Source: Pararhizobium sp. (lineage in GTDB: Bacteria; Pseudomonadota; Alphaproteobacteria; Rhizobiales; Rhizobiaceae). From it: a stretch of 64,000 nucleotides of DNA. Below, piece by piece: positions 41,241 to 52,423 of the stretch. Below the pieces are notes generated by a model. That model saw only the letters and a program-made list of their open reading frames with translations. It ran no database searches and was not told the origin of the DNA. A program made the translations under genes and the position numbers. How positions within the stretch are numbered: position 1 is the first letter of the stretch; each line of letters starts with the position of its first letter. Where the stretch lies: contig CP051237.1 of NCBI GenBank assembly GCA_017794825.1, positions 2,480,001-2,544,000 of the forward strand, written 5' to 3'.

Positions 41241-41828
41241 TCAAGCCGGACGGGTGGATTTTCGAAAGTCCTGCGCCCGTTCGTAGAGCTGCAGGCAGGT
41301 TTTTTCGAGATCGTTGCGATCCTGGCCATCCTGCGGCCAGCCGTCCTCGTCGAAGGCGAGGTCGGATTTGCCGATGCAGCACTGGGCGGCGATGACATCG
41401 GCGTCGAGACGGCCGAACATCCGGCGCAACTGGTCGGCGACCGGACCCGCCTCGCCCTCGGCGCCGCCCGCCGCCACAAGCCCGACCACCCGGTCCCGCC
41501 AGGGCTGCGACCGGCGTTCACCGGCGCCTGAGCGTCCGGTCCAGGCGATGAGATTGACGAGCAGGGGCGGGACGACGTCGTGAAGCGAAGGGCTCGATAT
41601 CAGGACGGCGTCGTGGTGACGGATCATGTCGCCAAGTCGGGCGGCAATCTGTGGCGCCACCGTCGCGTTGGGCCCGTCCGACAGCATCGGCAAAGGATGA
41701 TCCAGCGGGGAAACCCGCGTAACTTCAGCGCCGCGCCGGGCGAGCACAAGCTGGGCTGCATTGGCGAGCCGGTTGGCGGACGAACCAAAATTCAAAGACC
41801 CAGCGAGAACGAGTATGCGCGGTACCAT
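41241..41828 (-). CDS. NADPH-dependent FMN reductase
   Basis: A 195-residue flavodoxin-like protein. The N-terminal phosphate-binding loop is [17 protein letters not shown], followed by [24 protein letters not shown] helix-strand ([15 protein letters not shown]) as in NADPH-dependent FMN reductases and quinone reductases of the chromate reductase family. Cellular substrate unknown. It lies between pyrF (61 bp) and pmtA (30 bp) on the same strand. Confidence 0.85.
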   Translation of the reverse strand: MVPRILVLAGSLNFGSSANRLANAAQLVLARRGAEVTRVSPLDHPLPMLSDGPNATVAPQIAARLGDMIRHHDAVLISSPSLHDVVPPLLVNLIAWTGRSGAGERRSQPWRDRVVGLVAAGGAEGEAGPVADQLRRMFGRLDADVIAAQCCIGKSDLAFDEDGWPQDGQDRNDLEKTCLQLYERAQDFRKSTRPA

Positions 41829-41858
41829 TGATTCGACGCTCCGGCGCCTTTCTGTGCA

Positions 41859-42464
41859 TCAGGCCCGGCGATAGATCCACATCTGGGCCGGCGGAATATT
41901 TCTGATTTCGACGCCGAAGCGTTCGATCGTATAGCGGCCGCGTCCCGCCGGAACGGGCGAGGTCGGACCATAGGAGAACTGGATCATCGGACGGCCGCGC
42001 GCGATGCGGCCGAGACAATCCTCGACCAGCTTGACGCGATCTTCAACGCTGAAGTTCAAAAGCGGCAGGCCGGAGATTACACAGTCGAACCGGCTGTGAC
42101 CGGTTCCGGCCAGCGTCTTGTCGAGATCGAAGGCGTTGCCCTCTATGACCTTGATGTCCGGGTGGTCGGCTTCGAGAAGCCGGCAGAAATGCTCGGAATA
42201 TTCGACCGCGACGATGCGTTCCGGCGCCAGGCCGCGCCTCAACAACGCCCGGGTGACGACGCCGGTGCCCGGCCCCAGTTCCAGAACTGGCAGCCCGGAC
42301 GCCGCACTGGCGACGCTCGCCATGCGACGCGCCATGAAGACGGAAGTCGGAACGATGGCGCCCACTGACTTCGGCTGACTGACGAGACCCTTGAAAAACC
42401 GCAGGTTACGGCTCAGATGCGTGGACAGATGCCGCGGCAGGTGTGAGTGCTTGCCCAACGCCAT
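41859..42464 (-). CDS. pmtA: Phosphatidylethanolamine N-methyltransferase, rhizobial type
   Basis: SAM-dependent methyltransferase of 201 residues that makes phosphatidylcholine from phosphatidylethanolamine at the inner membrane. The SAM site is VLELGPGTGVVTRALL; the N-terminal amphipathic, basic helix (RNLRFFKGLVSQPKSVGAIVP region) is the membrane-binding part known for the Sinorhizobium/Agrobacterium PmtA family; VISGLPLLNF is the post-II motif. The position next to dnaJ is conserved in rhizobia. Ends 11 bp after dnaJ. Confidence 0.9.
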   Translation of the reverse strand: MALGKHSHLPRHLSTHLSRNLRFFKGLVSQPKSVGAIVPTSVFMARRMASVASAASGLPVLELGPGTGVVTRALLRRGLAPERIVAVEYSEHFCRLLEADHPDIKVIEGNAFDLDKTLAGTGHSRFDCVISGLPLLNFSVEDRVKLVEDCLGRIARGRPMIQFSYGPTSPVPAGRGRYTIERFGVEIRNIPPAQMWIYRRA

Positions 42465-42475
42465 CCCTGTCCGTA

Positions 42476-43609
42476 TCAGTCGCTGAGCGTGTCGAAGAAA
42501 TGCCGCATCTTCGAGAAGAAGCCGTGCGACTCCGGGTTGTTTTCATGGGAGGAAATCGACTCGAACTCCTCGAGAAGCTCACGTTGCCTGCGGGTCAGCT
42601 TCTGCGGCGTTTCGATCGAAATCTGGATGTACAGATCGCCCATCTGGGACGAGCGAAGCACCGGCATGCCCTTGGATTTGAGCCGGAACTGGCGGCCGGT
42701 CTGCGTGCCTTCGGGAACCTTGACCCGGGTCTTCGCGCCGTCAAGCGTGACCACGTCGAACTGTCCGCCGAGGGCGGCCGTCGTCATGGAAACCGGAACA
42801 TTGCAATAGAGGTCCGCGCCGTCGCGCTGGAAGAACTGGTGCGGCTTGACCGACAGGAAAATGTAGAGGTCGCCCGCCGGACCGCTGCGCAAGCCGGCTT
42901 CGCCTTCCCCGGCAAGCCGGATGCGGGTGCCGTCCTCGATGCCGGCCGGAATATTGACCGACAGGCTGCGCTCTTCGGTGACCCGTCCCTGACCCGAACA
43001 TTTCTTGCACGGGTCCGTAATGGTTTCACCGCGACCATGGCAGGTCGGGCAGGTGCGCTCGACCGAGAAGAAACCCTGTGACGCGCGAACCCGGCCGGAG
43101 CCACCGCATGTGGCGCAGGTGGTCGGGCTCGAACCGGGCTTGGCGCCGCTTCCCGTGCACTCATCGCACTGGATGGAGGTCGGAACCCGGATCTGCGCGG
43201 TCTTGCCGGTAAACGCCTCCTCGAGGCTGATTTCCATATTGTAGCGCAGATCGCCGCCGCGCTCGCGACCGCCGGACGAACGACGCTGGCGGCCGCCGCC
43301 CATCATCTCGCCGAAAATATCCTCGAAGATATCCGAGAATCCGCCGCCGCCGCCGAAACCGCCATTGAAGCCGCCGCCGCCGCCTTCGAAGGCTGCATGC
43401 CCGAACTGGTCGTAGGCGGCCCGCTTCTGCGGATCCTTCAGCGTCTCGTATGCCTCGTTGACTTCCTTGAACCGACGTTCCGCGTCTGCATCGTCCGGAT
43501 TCTTGTCCGGATGGAATTTCATCGCCAGACGCCGGAAGGCGCTTTTCAGATCCTTGTCCGTAGCGCTGCGCGTGACGCCAAGCGTTTCGTAAAAATCCGC
43601 CTTAGCCAT
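42476..43609 (-). CDS. dnaJ: Chaperone protein DnaJ
   Basis: Hsp40 co-chaperone of DnaK, 377 residues. J domain with HPD at residues 34-36 (FHPDKNPDD), a Gly/Phe-rich linker ([17 protein letters not shown]), and four zinc-binding repeats [24 protein letters not shown] and CKKCSGQG, followed by the C-terminal substrate-binding domains. It is separated from dnaK by 227 bp including a terminator, so it probably has additional transcription of its own. Confidence 0.97.
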   Translation of the reverse strand: MAKADFYETLGVTRSATDKDLKSAFRRLAMKFHPDKNPDDADAERRFKEVNEAYETLKDPQKRAAYDQFGHAAFEGGGGGFNGGFGGGGGFSDIFEDIFGEMMGGGRQRRSSGGRERGGDLRYNMEISLEEAFTGKTAQIRVPTSIQCDECTGSGAKPGSSPTTCATCGGSGRVRASQGFFSVERTCPTCHGRGETITDPCKKCSGQGRVTEERSLSVNIPAGIEDGTRIRLAGEGEAGLRSGPAGDLYIFLSVKPHQFFQRDGADLYCNVPVSMTTAALGGQFDVVTLDGAKTRVKVPEGTQTGRQFRLKSKGMPVLRSSQMGDLYIQISIETPQKLTRRQRELLEEFESISSHENNPESHGFFSKMRHFFDTLSD

Positions 43610-43783
43610 TCAGGTGCTCCGCAGACAAATTCTCGTTCATTTTCCGTTTGCCATCGCGTTTCTGAAGACCGTCAAATGCGGTCCGGCTGAATGTGGTGGT
43701 ATCCATCCTGACCAACTTCGTACAGTTTGTTATCCAAGTAAATATTCAACTGCCGCCTGGGGAACACTATTGCTTTCCCGACA

Positions 43784-43824
43784 ACAGAAAAACCGGCGCG
43801 AACGGCCAAAGCCATTCGCGCCGG
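43784..43824 (-). terminator. Rho-independent terminator of dnaK
   Basis: On the minus strand CCGGCGCGAA (plus 43815-43824 arm) pairs with TTCGCGCCGG (43793-43802) in a 10-bp stem extended by an inner GGC/GCC, then runs into TTTTTCTG. It begins 13 bp after the dnaK stop. Confidence 0.9.
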
Positions 43825-43836
43825 CGATCATGATGG

Positions 43837-45768
<1,932 letters not shown>

Positions 45769-45881
45769 GTTTCATTCTCCTTGAAGCGAACCGCCCGGAC
45801 CCGTTGAGGCATTCCGATTGGCAGTCCCTAGCATAGTGTCTTATTCCCCCGGCGCGTGCGCATGCGCCAGTGTTGGTGCGT

Positions 45882-45910
45882 ATATAAGAAAGCCGTTTTC
45901 GGACTGCAAG
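45882..45910 (-). promoter_or_regulatory. Heat-shock (sigma-32, RpoH) promoter of dnaK
   Basis: On the minus strand CTTG (45910-45907), an 18-bp spacer, then CTTATAT (45888-45882), fitting the alphaproteobacterial RpoH pattern CTTG-N17/18-CYTATNT. It lies 113 bp upstream of the dnaK start. Confidence 0.7.
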
Positions 45911-46051
45911 ACGGATTCAGAATTCGGTCAAAGCCCGAATGTGACGCCGCGAGTAGCATTGTGCCGGGTTGCATGCAATAGCCGGAGATGCGCGCTGTCA
46001 CGGGAGGCGCAACATGACCGCGCCACGAGACCGGCCAGCGCAAGCCAAACG

Positions 46052-46666
46052 TCAGAAGCGGTAGCCGAGACGCGCGCCGACGGATTCGAGACCGGGATTG
46101 GTGTAGGCCAGATTGGCGTTGGAGAAGTGATTGTAGAAAATTTCCATCGTCACATTCGACGTAATGTCGTAACCAACGCTCGCCTGCAGATGGAATAGAT
46201 ATTCCGAACCGAGATCCTTGGTGACGCCGTTCGCGCTCGTGGTGACTTGCGAACTAACCCAGGCGCCGCCGCCGCTGAAACCGATATAGAATTTCGGCGT
46301 GAAATAGGCCTGCCAGTTCAAGCCGGCGTAGACGGTGTGGATGGCGTCGTCGGAAATGGCGATATCGGATCCGAGGTAGACCCTCGGCGATCCGATGAAG
46401 GACAGGACATCGTAAGTCGGAGCGAGAATTTCGGCGTTGATGACGCCGCCGCTGAAGTCGCTCGGCGTGGCAGGGCCCCAGTCATAGACGCCGCCGCCCA
46501 GCCGAACTTCCCAATAGTCTGAGTTCTTGCCGAAGACGATCCCGCGATGAATCAGTTCGTCGGCCGGAGCCGGCTCGCTCGACGGCGCAATGTCAGCCGC
46601 ACTGGCGCTGGCGGCAAGCAGCACAAGACCTGCCACACTCAAAAAGAGCCGGTGAAATGGCCGCAT
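46052..46666 (-). CDS. PagL-like acyloxyacyl hydrolase (lipid A 3-O-deacylase)
   Basis: Outer-membrane beta-barrel enzyme of 204 residues. A Sec signal peptide ends around ASASAADI (cut near residue 23). The remaining part has alternating hydrophobic strands and closes with a Phe (ARLGYRF), as outer-membrane proteins do. The motif FYNHFSNANLAYTNPG contains the catalytic His-Ser pair and the NPG of PagL. It would trim the 3-O acyl chain of lipid A. It is 191 bp downstream of the PBP gene on the same strand. Confidence 0.85.
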   Translation of the reverse strand: MRPFHRLFLSVAGLVLLAASASAADIAPSSEPAPADELIHRGIVFGKNSDYWEVRLGGGVYDWGPATPSDFSGGVINAEILAPTYDVLSFIGSPRVYLGSDIAISDDAIHTVYAGLNWQAYFTPKFYIGFSGGGAWVSSQVTTSANGVTKDLGSEYLFHLQASVGYDITSNVTMEIFYNHFSNANLAYTNPGLESVGARLGYRF

Positions 46667-46857
46667 ATTATAGATGTCCCCTAACTCGATTAACGATTCT
46701 TAACAGAACGCGACCCGGCCAACAATTCAAGGGGTTTGCAGGAAACCCAACACAAAGAAAATATGTGTTGTATTTCAGCATCAGTTACGCCGGATATACG
46801 ACCAGATTGGAAGACATCCGCACGCAATTTAGCCAAAATACATGCGGTGGAAGTGTT

Positions 46858-49017
46858 TCACTGACCGAGAATGATTTCAAGCAGAGTTGTCTGCCCGCCG
46901 CGCGCCGCGTCGGCGCCGCCGACAGAGGCCGGCGGAAGCCTGCGGTCTGTCGATCCCGTTCGCTCCGTCGAAACCCTTTCCGAGGAAAAATCGTCGTCCG
47001 GACGCACAGCCGGCGTTGCGACCGAATCATTATCGCTGAAAACACTGTAACCGACAGGCAGGCGGGCCATTGCAACGCCCTCATGCGCGGCGGACATGAA
47101 ACCGCGCCAGGCTTCCGCCGGCATCGTGCCGCCCGTGACTTTTTTGGTCGGCGCGCCGTCGTCATTGCCGAACCAGACGCCGGTCGTCAGATTGGCCGTG
47201 TAGCCGATAAAGAGCGCGTCGCGGAAGGATTGCGTCGTCCCGGTCTTTCCGGCGGCGTCGCGGCGCCCGAGCTCCGCCCGTCGGCCGGTGCCTTCGCTGA
47301 CGACCCGCATCAACATGGAATTCATCATGCCGACGACCTCCGGCCGCAGAACCCGCGGAGGATTGTCATAGGTGTTTTCGTAGAGCACCTTGCCCGAAGC
47401 CGTCCGCACCCGCCTTATGATGTGCGGCGTCGCCTTGTATCCGCCATTCATGAAAGGCGCGTAGGCGGCCGTCAGCTCGGTGAGCGTGACCTCCGACGTG
47501 CCGAGCGCGATCGAGGCGTTGGCTTCCATTCTCGATTCGATACCCATTCGATGCGCCGTCTTGACGACGTGACGCGGCCCCGCCTCCATGACGAGTTGTG
47601 CGGCGATGGTGTTCAGGGATTTTGCGAGCGCCTCAGAGAGCGTCACCGGTCCGCGATACTCGTCGTCATAGTTGGAGGGCGTCCACTTGCCGAACCTGAC
47701 CGGCGTGTCGTTGCGTACGGTCTCCGGCGTCCGTCCCATTTCCATGGCGGCGACGTAGACAAACGGCTTGAACGCGGACCCCGGCTGCCTTTTGGCCGTG
47801 GAGGCGCGATTGAACTGGCTCACCGTGTAGTCGAAGCCGCCGATCAGGGCGCGGATGGCGCCGGATCCGTCGATCGAAACCAGCGCGCCTTGCGTGACGT
47901 TCTTTTCCTCGCCTTCTCGGGCGATCGCTTCCTGGATGACCGCCTCGCCATTGCGCTGCAGGCGCTGGTCGATGGTGGTGTCGACGATGAGGTCCTGTTC
48001 GATCTTGCCGTCGAGAATTTCCTCGAGCCGGTCCATCACCAGATCGGCAGCGTAGTTTTCCGCGCCGCTCCAGTAGCTGCGCGCCCGCGTCGGCGCCTGG
48101 GTCATGGCGGTCGTGATTTCGCGGTCGGTGACGAAGTCCACTTCCCGCATGGCTTCCAGCACGAGCTGGGCGCGGGCTTCGGCGGCGTCCGGGTCGCGCG
48201 CTGGCGACAATCGCGACGGCGCCTTGAGCAGTCCGGCGAGAAGCGCCGCCTGTGCGAGATTGACGTCGCGGGCGGACTTCTTGAAATAACGGCGGGACGC
48301 CGCCTCGACGCCATAGGCGCCCGAGCCGAAATAGACCCGATTGAGGTACATCTCGAGGATCTGGTCCTTGGTGAATTTCTGCTCCAGCCAGAGGGCGAGC
48401 ATGACCTCCTGCGCCTTGCGCTCGATTGTGCGCTCCGGCGAGAGGAAAAGGTTCTTCGCAAGCTGCTGTGTCAGCGTGGAGCCGCCCTGCACCATGCCGC
48501 CTGCCATCAGATTGCTGACCATCGCCCTTGCGAGGCCGACCGGATCGATCCCGAAATGCGAATAGAACCGGCGATCCTCTATGGCGATGACGGCCTGGGG
48601 AATGTAGGGAGACATGCTGGCGAGCGTCACCGCCTCGCCGCCGGTAGCGCCGCGATTGGCGAGCGTGCCGCCTTCGGTCGACAGGATCTTGACGTTTGGC
48701 GGACGTTCGGGCACCGCCCACGTGGTCGCGCTCGGCATCTTTGCAGCGTAGAACGCCATCAGGCCGGCGAGACCGATCGCTCCCCAAAGACCCAGGACGA
48801 AACCCCAATAGAGGCCCCTCCGCGCCGCAACCGCGAGAAACCTGCGCAGCGCGCCGGAACGCTTGGCGCCCGCAGACGACTTTGCGCCGCGTTTCGCGCG
48901 TCCGGACTTGCCGGACCGGCCAACCCTGTCCTTCGCGTCGGCCCGGAGATCGGACTTCCGGCCGGACTTGTCCAGCACCGGATCGATCTTCTTGCGGGTC
49001 TTTTTGTTTCTGGCCAT
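46858..49017 (-). CDS. PBP1A-family peptidoglycan transglycosylase/transpeptidase
   Basis: Class A penicillin-binding protein of 719 residues. A very basic cytoplasmic tail (residues 1-65, Lys/Arg/Ala rich) precedes one transmembrane segment (about 70-92). GT51 motifs: EDRRFYSHFGID, GGSTLTQQLAKNLF, RKAQEVMLALWLE and EMYLNRVYFG. Transpeptidase motifs: SxxK as GSAFKPF, SxN as KSLNTIA and KTG as GKTGTTQ. Synthesises and crosslinks peptidoglycan. Divergent from an acyltransferase-3 gene. Confidence 0.94.
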   Translation of the reverse strand: MARNKKTRKKIDPVLDKSGRKSDLRADAKDRVGRSGKSGRAKRGAKSSAGAKRSGALRRFLAVAARRGLYWGFVLGLWGAIGLAGLMAFYAAKMPSATTWAVPERPPNVKILSTEGGTLANRGATGGEAVTLASMSPYIPQAVIAIEDRRFYSHFGIDPVGLARAMVSNLMAGGMVQGGSTLTQQLAKNLFLSPERTIERKAQEVMLALWLEQKFTKDQILEMYLNRVYFGSGAYGVEAASRRYFKKSARDVNLAQAALLAGLLKAPSRLSPARDPDAAEARAQLVLEAMREVDFVTDREITTAMTQAPTRARSYWSGAENYAADLVMDRLEEILDGKIEQDLIVDTTIDQRLQRNGEAVIQEAIAREGEEKNVTQGALVSIDGSGAIRALIGGFDYTVSQFNRASTAKRQPGSAFKPFVYVAAMEMGRTPETVRNDTPVRFGKWTPSNYDDEYRGPVTLSEALAKSLNTIAAQLVMEAGPRHVVKTAHRMGIESRMEANASIALGTSEVTLTELTAAYAPFMNGGYKATPHIIRRVRTASGKVLYENTYDNPPRVLRPEVVGMMNSMLMRVVSEGTGRRAELGRRDAAGKTGTTQSFRDALFIGYTANLTTGVWFGNDDGAPTKKVTGGTMPAEAWRGFMSAAHEGVAMARLPVGYSVFSDNDSVATPAVRPDDDFSSERVSTERTGSTDRRLPPASVGGADAARGGQTTLLEIILGQ

Positions 49018-49175
49018 GAATCCATCAAGGTTTTTGCGGTGCAGTGAACCCTAATTGCGGTTTTTTAAGGCGTCGTTAATCCTGGCGGCCGAAGGGCATG
49101 CCGCAGACCATTATCTTAACGCTCTGTCATTGCGTCGGGGTTAACGCTTGACCGGCGCGAAGGAGGCGATTGTCG

Positions 49176-50264
49176 ATGACCATGCCGGGCGGACTTTCCC
49201 TGAAGGAAAGGACCAGAGAAACGTATATTCACCTGGAGGCCGGCCGGGTCGGATGGGTCGATTACCTGAAGGGGTTCTCGATCCTGCTGGTCGTGATGAT
49301 GCATTCCGTGCTTGGCGTCGAGGAAGCGATGGGGTCCGAGGGGTGGATGCATGTGTTCGTGCAGACGGCGCAACCGTTCCGCATGCCTGCCTTCTTCATG
49401 GTCGCCGGGCTTTTCCTGATGCGCTCCATCGACCGGCCGCTCGGCCGGTACATCGATTCGAAGGTCGTCCACTTCGTCTATTTCTACCTGCTGTGGCTGA
49501 CGATCCAGTTCGCATTCAAGGCCCCAGGCATGGCGATGGAAGGCGGATTGGCGGCGCCTCTGATCGCGTGGCTGACGGCGCTTGTCCAACCCTTCGGCAC
49601 GTTGTGGTTCATTTATATCCTGCCGATCTTCTTCCTCGTGACCCGGGCCGTGCGCCGGCTGCCTGTGGCGGCCGTCACGATCGCCGCGCTCATTCTGCAA
49701 ATGCTCCCGATCCATACCGGCGTCGTCGTGATCGATGAGTTCGCCAGCTACTATGTCTGGTTCTTTATCGGATATGCGTATTCGGACCACATCTTCCGGC
49801 TTGCCGATCTGATGAAGACGCGCCTTCCCGCTTCGCTCGCCTTCAGCGTGATCGCTCTTGGCGCAATCCGGTTTTTCACTGAATGGACACCGGGGGGCGG
49901 AACGGCGGCGTCGATGCTGCCGGGCGTATCGTTCGCGCTTGGTCTCGCCGGCGCAGCGGCGCTGATCGCGATTTGCGCAGCGCTCGACCGCTATCGCATG
50001 GCGCGCGCAGTCCACTGGTGCGGCGCGCATTCGATCGTCATCTACCTGGCGTTCTTCCTGCCGATGGCGGCAAGCCGCGTCATCCTCGTCAAATCCGGGC
50101 TGATCGACGATGTGGGCGCCGTATCATTGCTGGTGTGGATCGCCGCGGTCGTCGGTCCGGCCGTCCTGTTCCTGCTGGTCGAAACGACAGGCTACGGCCG
50201 TTTTCTGTTCGAGCGGCCCGGCTGGGCGCGGCTCAAGCCTTCGGCGCAGCAAGCGCATCCATGA
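49176..50264 (+). CDS. Acyltransferase-3 family membrane protein
   Basis: A 362-residue integral membrane protein with about ten hydrophobic helices and the family opening VDYLKGFSILLVVMMHS, where the conserved His sits in helix 1, and the FRMPAFFMVAGLF motif with Arg. The family O-acylates exopolysaccharides, LPS, peptidoglycan or small molecules such as opgC glucans. The substrate is unknown. AGGAGG at 49161-49166 is 9 nt before ATG 49176; ATG 49182 is an alternative. Its 3' end overlaps the convergent peptidase gene by 32 bp. Confidence 0.88.
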   Translation: MTMPGGLSLKERTRETYIHLEAGRVGWVDYLKGFSILLVVMMHSVLGVEEAMGSEGWMHVFVQTAQPFRMPAFFMVAGLFLMRSIDRPLGRYIDSKVVHFVYFYLLWLTIQFAFKAPGMAMEGGLAAPLIAWLTALVQPFGTLWFIYILPIFFLVTRAVRRLPVAAVTIAALILQMLPIHTGVVVIDEFASYYVWFFIGYAYSDHIFRLADLMKTRLPASLAFSVIALGAIRFFTEWTPGGGTAASMLPGVSFALGLAGAAALIAICAALDRYRMARAVHWCGAHSIVIYLAFFLPMAASRVILVKSGLIDDVGAVSLLVWIAAVVGPAVLFLLVETTGYGRFLFERPGWARLKPSAQQAHP

Positions 50265-51630
50265 TGCGGATCCATGACCGAATGCCCTTGTGAAACGATT
50301 TCACGTCGTATTTTTCATTGGGCGAATGGATGCAATCGTCCTCCAGCGCAAAGCCGACCAGAAGCGACTGCATTTTGAGCATCGACTGGAAGAAGCCGAC
50401 GACAGGGATCGATCCGCCCATGCCGACGAAGGCGGCGGGCTTTCCCCATTCCTCCGTCAACGCACTGCCGGCGGCTGCCAGTTCGTCCGACTCATAAGGC
50501 AGATGAATGGCGCCGGACGTTCCGTGCGCCTTGAACTCGACGGAGCAATCTTCCGGTATGCGTGAGGAGACGAATTCGCGGAAGGCGGCGCGAACGGCAT
50601 GCGGATCCTGCTCGCCGACCAGCCGGAACGAAATCTTCGCCGAGGCTTCCGCCGGAATAACCGTCTTGAAGCCGGGCGCCGTGTAGCCGCCCCAGACGCC
50701 GTTGATCTCGGCGGTCGGTCGCGCCCAGGTGAGTTCCAGCACCGATCGGCCATCTTCACCGGACGGTTTGGAAAGTCCCACCTCGCTCAAAAAGGATTCT
50801 GACGTACGCCCGAGACCGTCCCACATCGCCTTGATATCGTCCGGCGTTTCGCTGACCCCGTCATAGAAGCCGGGAATCGTCACCCGGCCGGTCGCGTCGT
50901 GCATTTCGCCGAGAATTCCGGTCAGAACATGGATGGGATTGGCCGCCGCGCCGCCGTAGTGGCCGGAATGCAGGTCGCGGCTGGCCGCGTGAATCGTGAT
51001 TTCCTCGCCGGTGAGGCCGCGCAGGCTGACCGAAATCGCCGGCGTCTCCGCGTCCCACATGCCGGTGTCGCAGACGAGCGCCAGATCCGCCTTCAACTCG
51101 TCGCTGTTGGCTTCGAGAAACGGAATGAGTGAAGGAGAACCGCTTTCCTCCTCGCCCTCGAAAAGTATGGAGACGTTCAGCGGCAGGTCGCCGCGCGTCT
51201 CTTTCCAGGCGCGGCAGGCCTCGACAAAGGTCAGAAGCTGGCCCTTGTCGTCGCTGGTTCCGCGACCGGTGATGATCTTGCGGCCTTCCGGCGTTTCCGA
51301 AAATGTCGGCTCGAACGGATCGGTGCTCCAAAGATCAAGCGGATCGACGGGCTGCACGTCGTAGTGACCGTAGAACAGCACATGCGGCGCAGCGGCGTCG
51401 GCGCCCGCATGATGAGCCACGACCATGGGATGGCCGCTGGTCTTTCTGACGGAGGCGTCGAAACCCATTTCCGTCAAGCTTTCGACCAGCCATTCGGCGG
51501 CTTTCTGGCAATCGCCGGCGTGGGACTTGTCGGTGGAGATGGAGGGAATGCGCACCAGATCCTTCAGGCGCTCCAGACTCGCCTCAAGACTGGCGTCGGC
51601 TGCTGAGAGAACGTCTTCGAGATCGGCCAT
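50233..51630 (-). CDS. M20-family dipeptidase / metallopeptidase
   Basis: A 465-residue di-zinc exopeptidase of the M20 (carboxypeptidase G2/CNDP-like) family. Metal and catalytic residues: GHYDVQP (His, Asp), GRGTSDDKGQL (bridging Asp), FEGEEESGSPS (catalytic Glu and metal Glu), VCDTGMW (Asp), and a late His in a GSIPVVGFF/EDDCIHSPNEK region. Lid/dimerisation domain with HSGHYGGAAANP. Cleaves dipeptides or similar amides in the cytoplasm. ATG 51630 (MADLEDVLSAADASL) is used; the frame runs to 51663. Confidence 0.92.
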   Translation of the reverse strand: MADLEDVLSAADASLEASLERLKDLVRIPSISTDKSHAGDCQKAAEWLVESLTEMGFDASVRKTSGHPMVVAHHAGADAAAPHVLFYGHYDVQPVDPLDLWSTDPFEPTFSETPEGRKIITGRGTSDDKGQLLTFVEACRAWKETRGDLPLNVSILFEGEEESGSPSLIPFLEANSDELKADLALVCDTGMWDAETPAISVSLRGLTGEEITIHAASRDLHSGHYGGAAANPIHVLTGILGEMHDATGRVTIPGFYDGVSETPDDIKAMWDGLGRTSESFLSEVGLSKPSGEDGRSVLELTWARPTAEINGVWGGYTAPGFKTVIPAEASAKISFRLVGEQDPHAVRAAFREFVSSRIPEDCSVEFKAHGTSGAIHLPYESDELAAAGSALTEEWGKPAAFVGMGGSIPVVGFFQSMLKMQSLLVGFALEDDCIHSPNEKYDVKSFHKGIRSWIRIMDALAAPKA

Positions 51631-51720
51631 GGCTGCTATGCTCCTTTGAAACGCCGGGACCATATGCCTTGCCGGTCGCCGAACACAAGCGGCAATGATC
51701 GCATTTTCCGGGAGGCGGAC

Positions 51721-51851
51721 AAAAAAGTGCCACCGTGACTGGAGGGGGATGTCACGGTGGCGTTGGGGATGCAGGCGGCGACCCGGAGAGGGGGGATGAG
51801 GTCACCGCCCTATGTCTGACGCGGCGGGGGACATGCCTCTCGCCAGACATC
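51721..51851 (-). ncRNA. Candidate small regulatory RNA, three C-loop hairpins (alpha-r14/NfeR-like)
   Basis: Read on the minus strand from about 51850. Hairpin 1: ATGTCTGGCG pairs with CGTCAGACAT (10 bp, one G-U); its loop contains GTCCCCCGCC. Hairpin 2: GGCGGTGACC pairs with GGTCGCCGCC (10 bp, one U-G); its loop is TCATCCCCCCTCTCCG. Hairpin 3: GCCACCGTGAC pairs perfectly with GTCACGGTGGC (11 bp); loop ATCCCCCTCCA, then AC and six T, a rho-independent terminator. All three loops are C-rich and complementary to Shine-Dalgarno sequences. This plan, terminator included, is that of rhizobial alpha-r14/NfeR and cuckoo-type sRNAs. A GATAAT-like -10 (plus strand 51855-51860) would place the start at the foot of hairpin 1. 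No reading frame of note crosses it. Family name is inference. Confidence 0.72.
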
Positions 51852-51861
51852 GGCATTATCT

Positions 51862-51919
51862 AATTGCCGGTTCTTGATATTTGTGGAGATGAATGTGGCA
51901 ATTCAAGGACACAATTGCC
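51862..51919. promoter_or_regulatory. AATTGCC dyad motifs upstream of the sRNA
   Basis: AATTGCC occurs at 51862-51868 and 51913-51919 and its reverse complement GGCAATT at 51897-51903; the latter two form a dyad with a 9-bp spacer. A further AATTGCC is at 52040-52046. They flank the expected promoter of the candidate small RNA and may be regulator sites. Role unproven. Confidence 0.4.
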
Positions 51920-52423
51920 GCCGCAAGCCCGCAGAACCGCCGGCGACCGCGTTTTCAACGCTGTCGCGATCACGCGAATTCCAGGCGGAGCTTCGAAACC
52001 GAATGTTCAGGTTCGATAGAAACTATATGCAGGATGAATAATTGCCAGTTTGCCTTCCGCATTGGCAACGCGACAAGTTGTCATTAGAATCAAAGGCTAA
52101 GCCGTTTGATCACCCGAACGGGTGAGAGCGGCGAATTTTTCTCCGCGACTCAACAGCGAAGAACCGGCCATTTTGACGCGGTTCAGCAATGCTGGCGACG
52201 CCCACGCCGATTCGATCCAAAAAAAACTTGAAATTCGGACAAGGCAGAGCGGGATTCCTGCATCGAACTGTCAAATCCGGCGGGGGAATCGACCGTCGCG
52301 CCGATTTCTCCGCCACATTTCGCTGAGCTTGCAACGGCGCGGACGCTCACGACACGAGAATTGAGCCTTGCGGACGAAGCAACGGCATGGACGCGGTATC
52401 GCGGCTGGGGTATCCATTCCGCC
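51920..52423. other. Non-coding region upstream of polA
   Basis: About 500 bp between the sRNA promoter and polA, presumably holding the polA promoter. A short hairpin CACCCGAACGGGTG lies near 52114-52127. The polA frame continues upstream to 52361 but without family resemblance. No other gene supported. Confidence 0.5.

Noticed and set aside
51721..51763. The CCACCGTGAC hairpin as terminator for the M20 peptidase gene
   Set aside because: It lies upstream of that gene's start and its T-run is on the minus strand, so it ends a transcript coming from the right, the candidate small RNA.
52361..52423. Longer N-terminus for DNA polymerase I
   Set aside because: No similarity to the family before MNKNDHLFLVDG.
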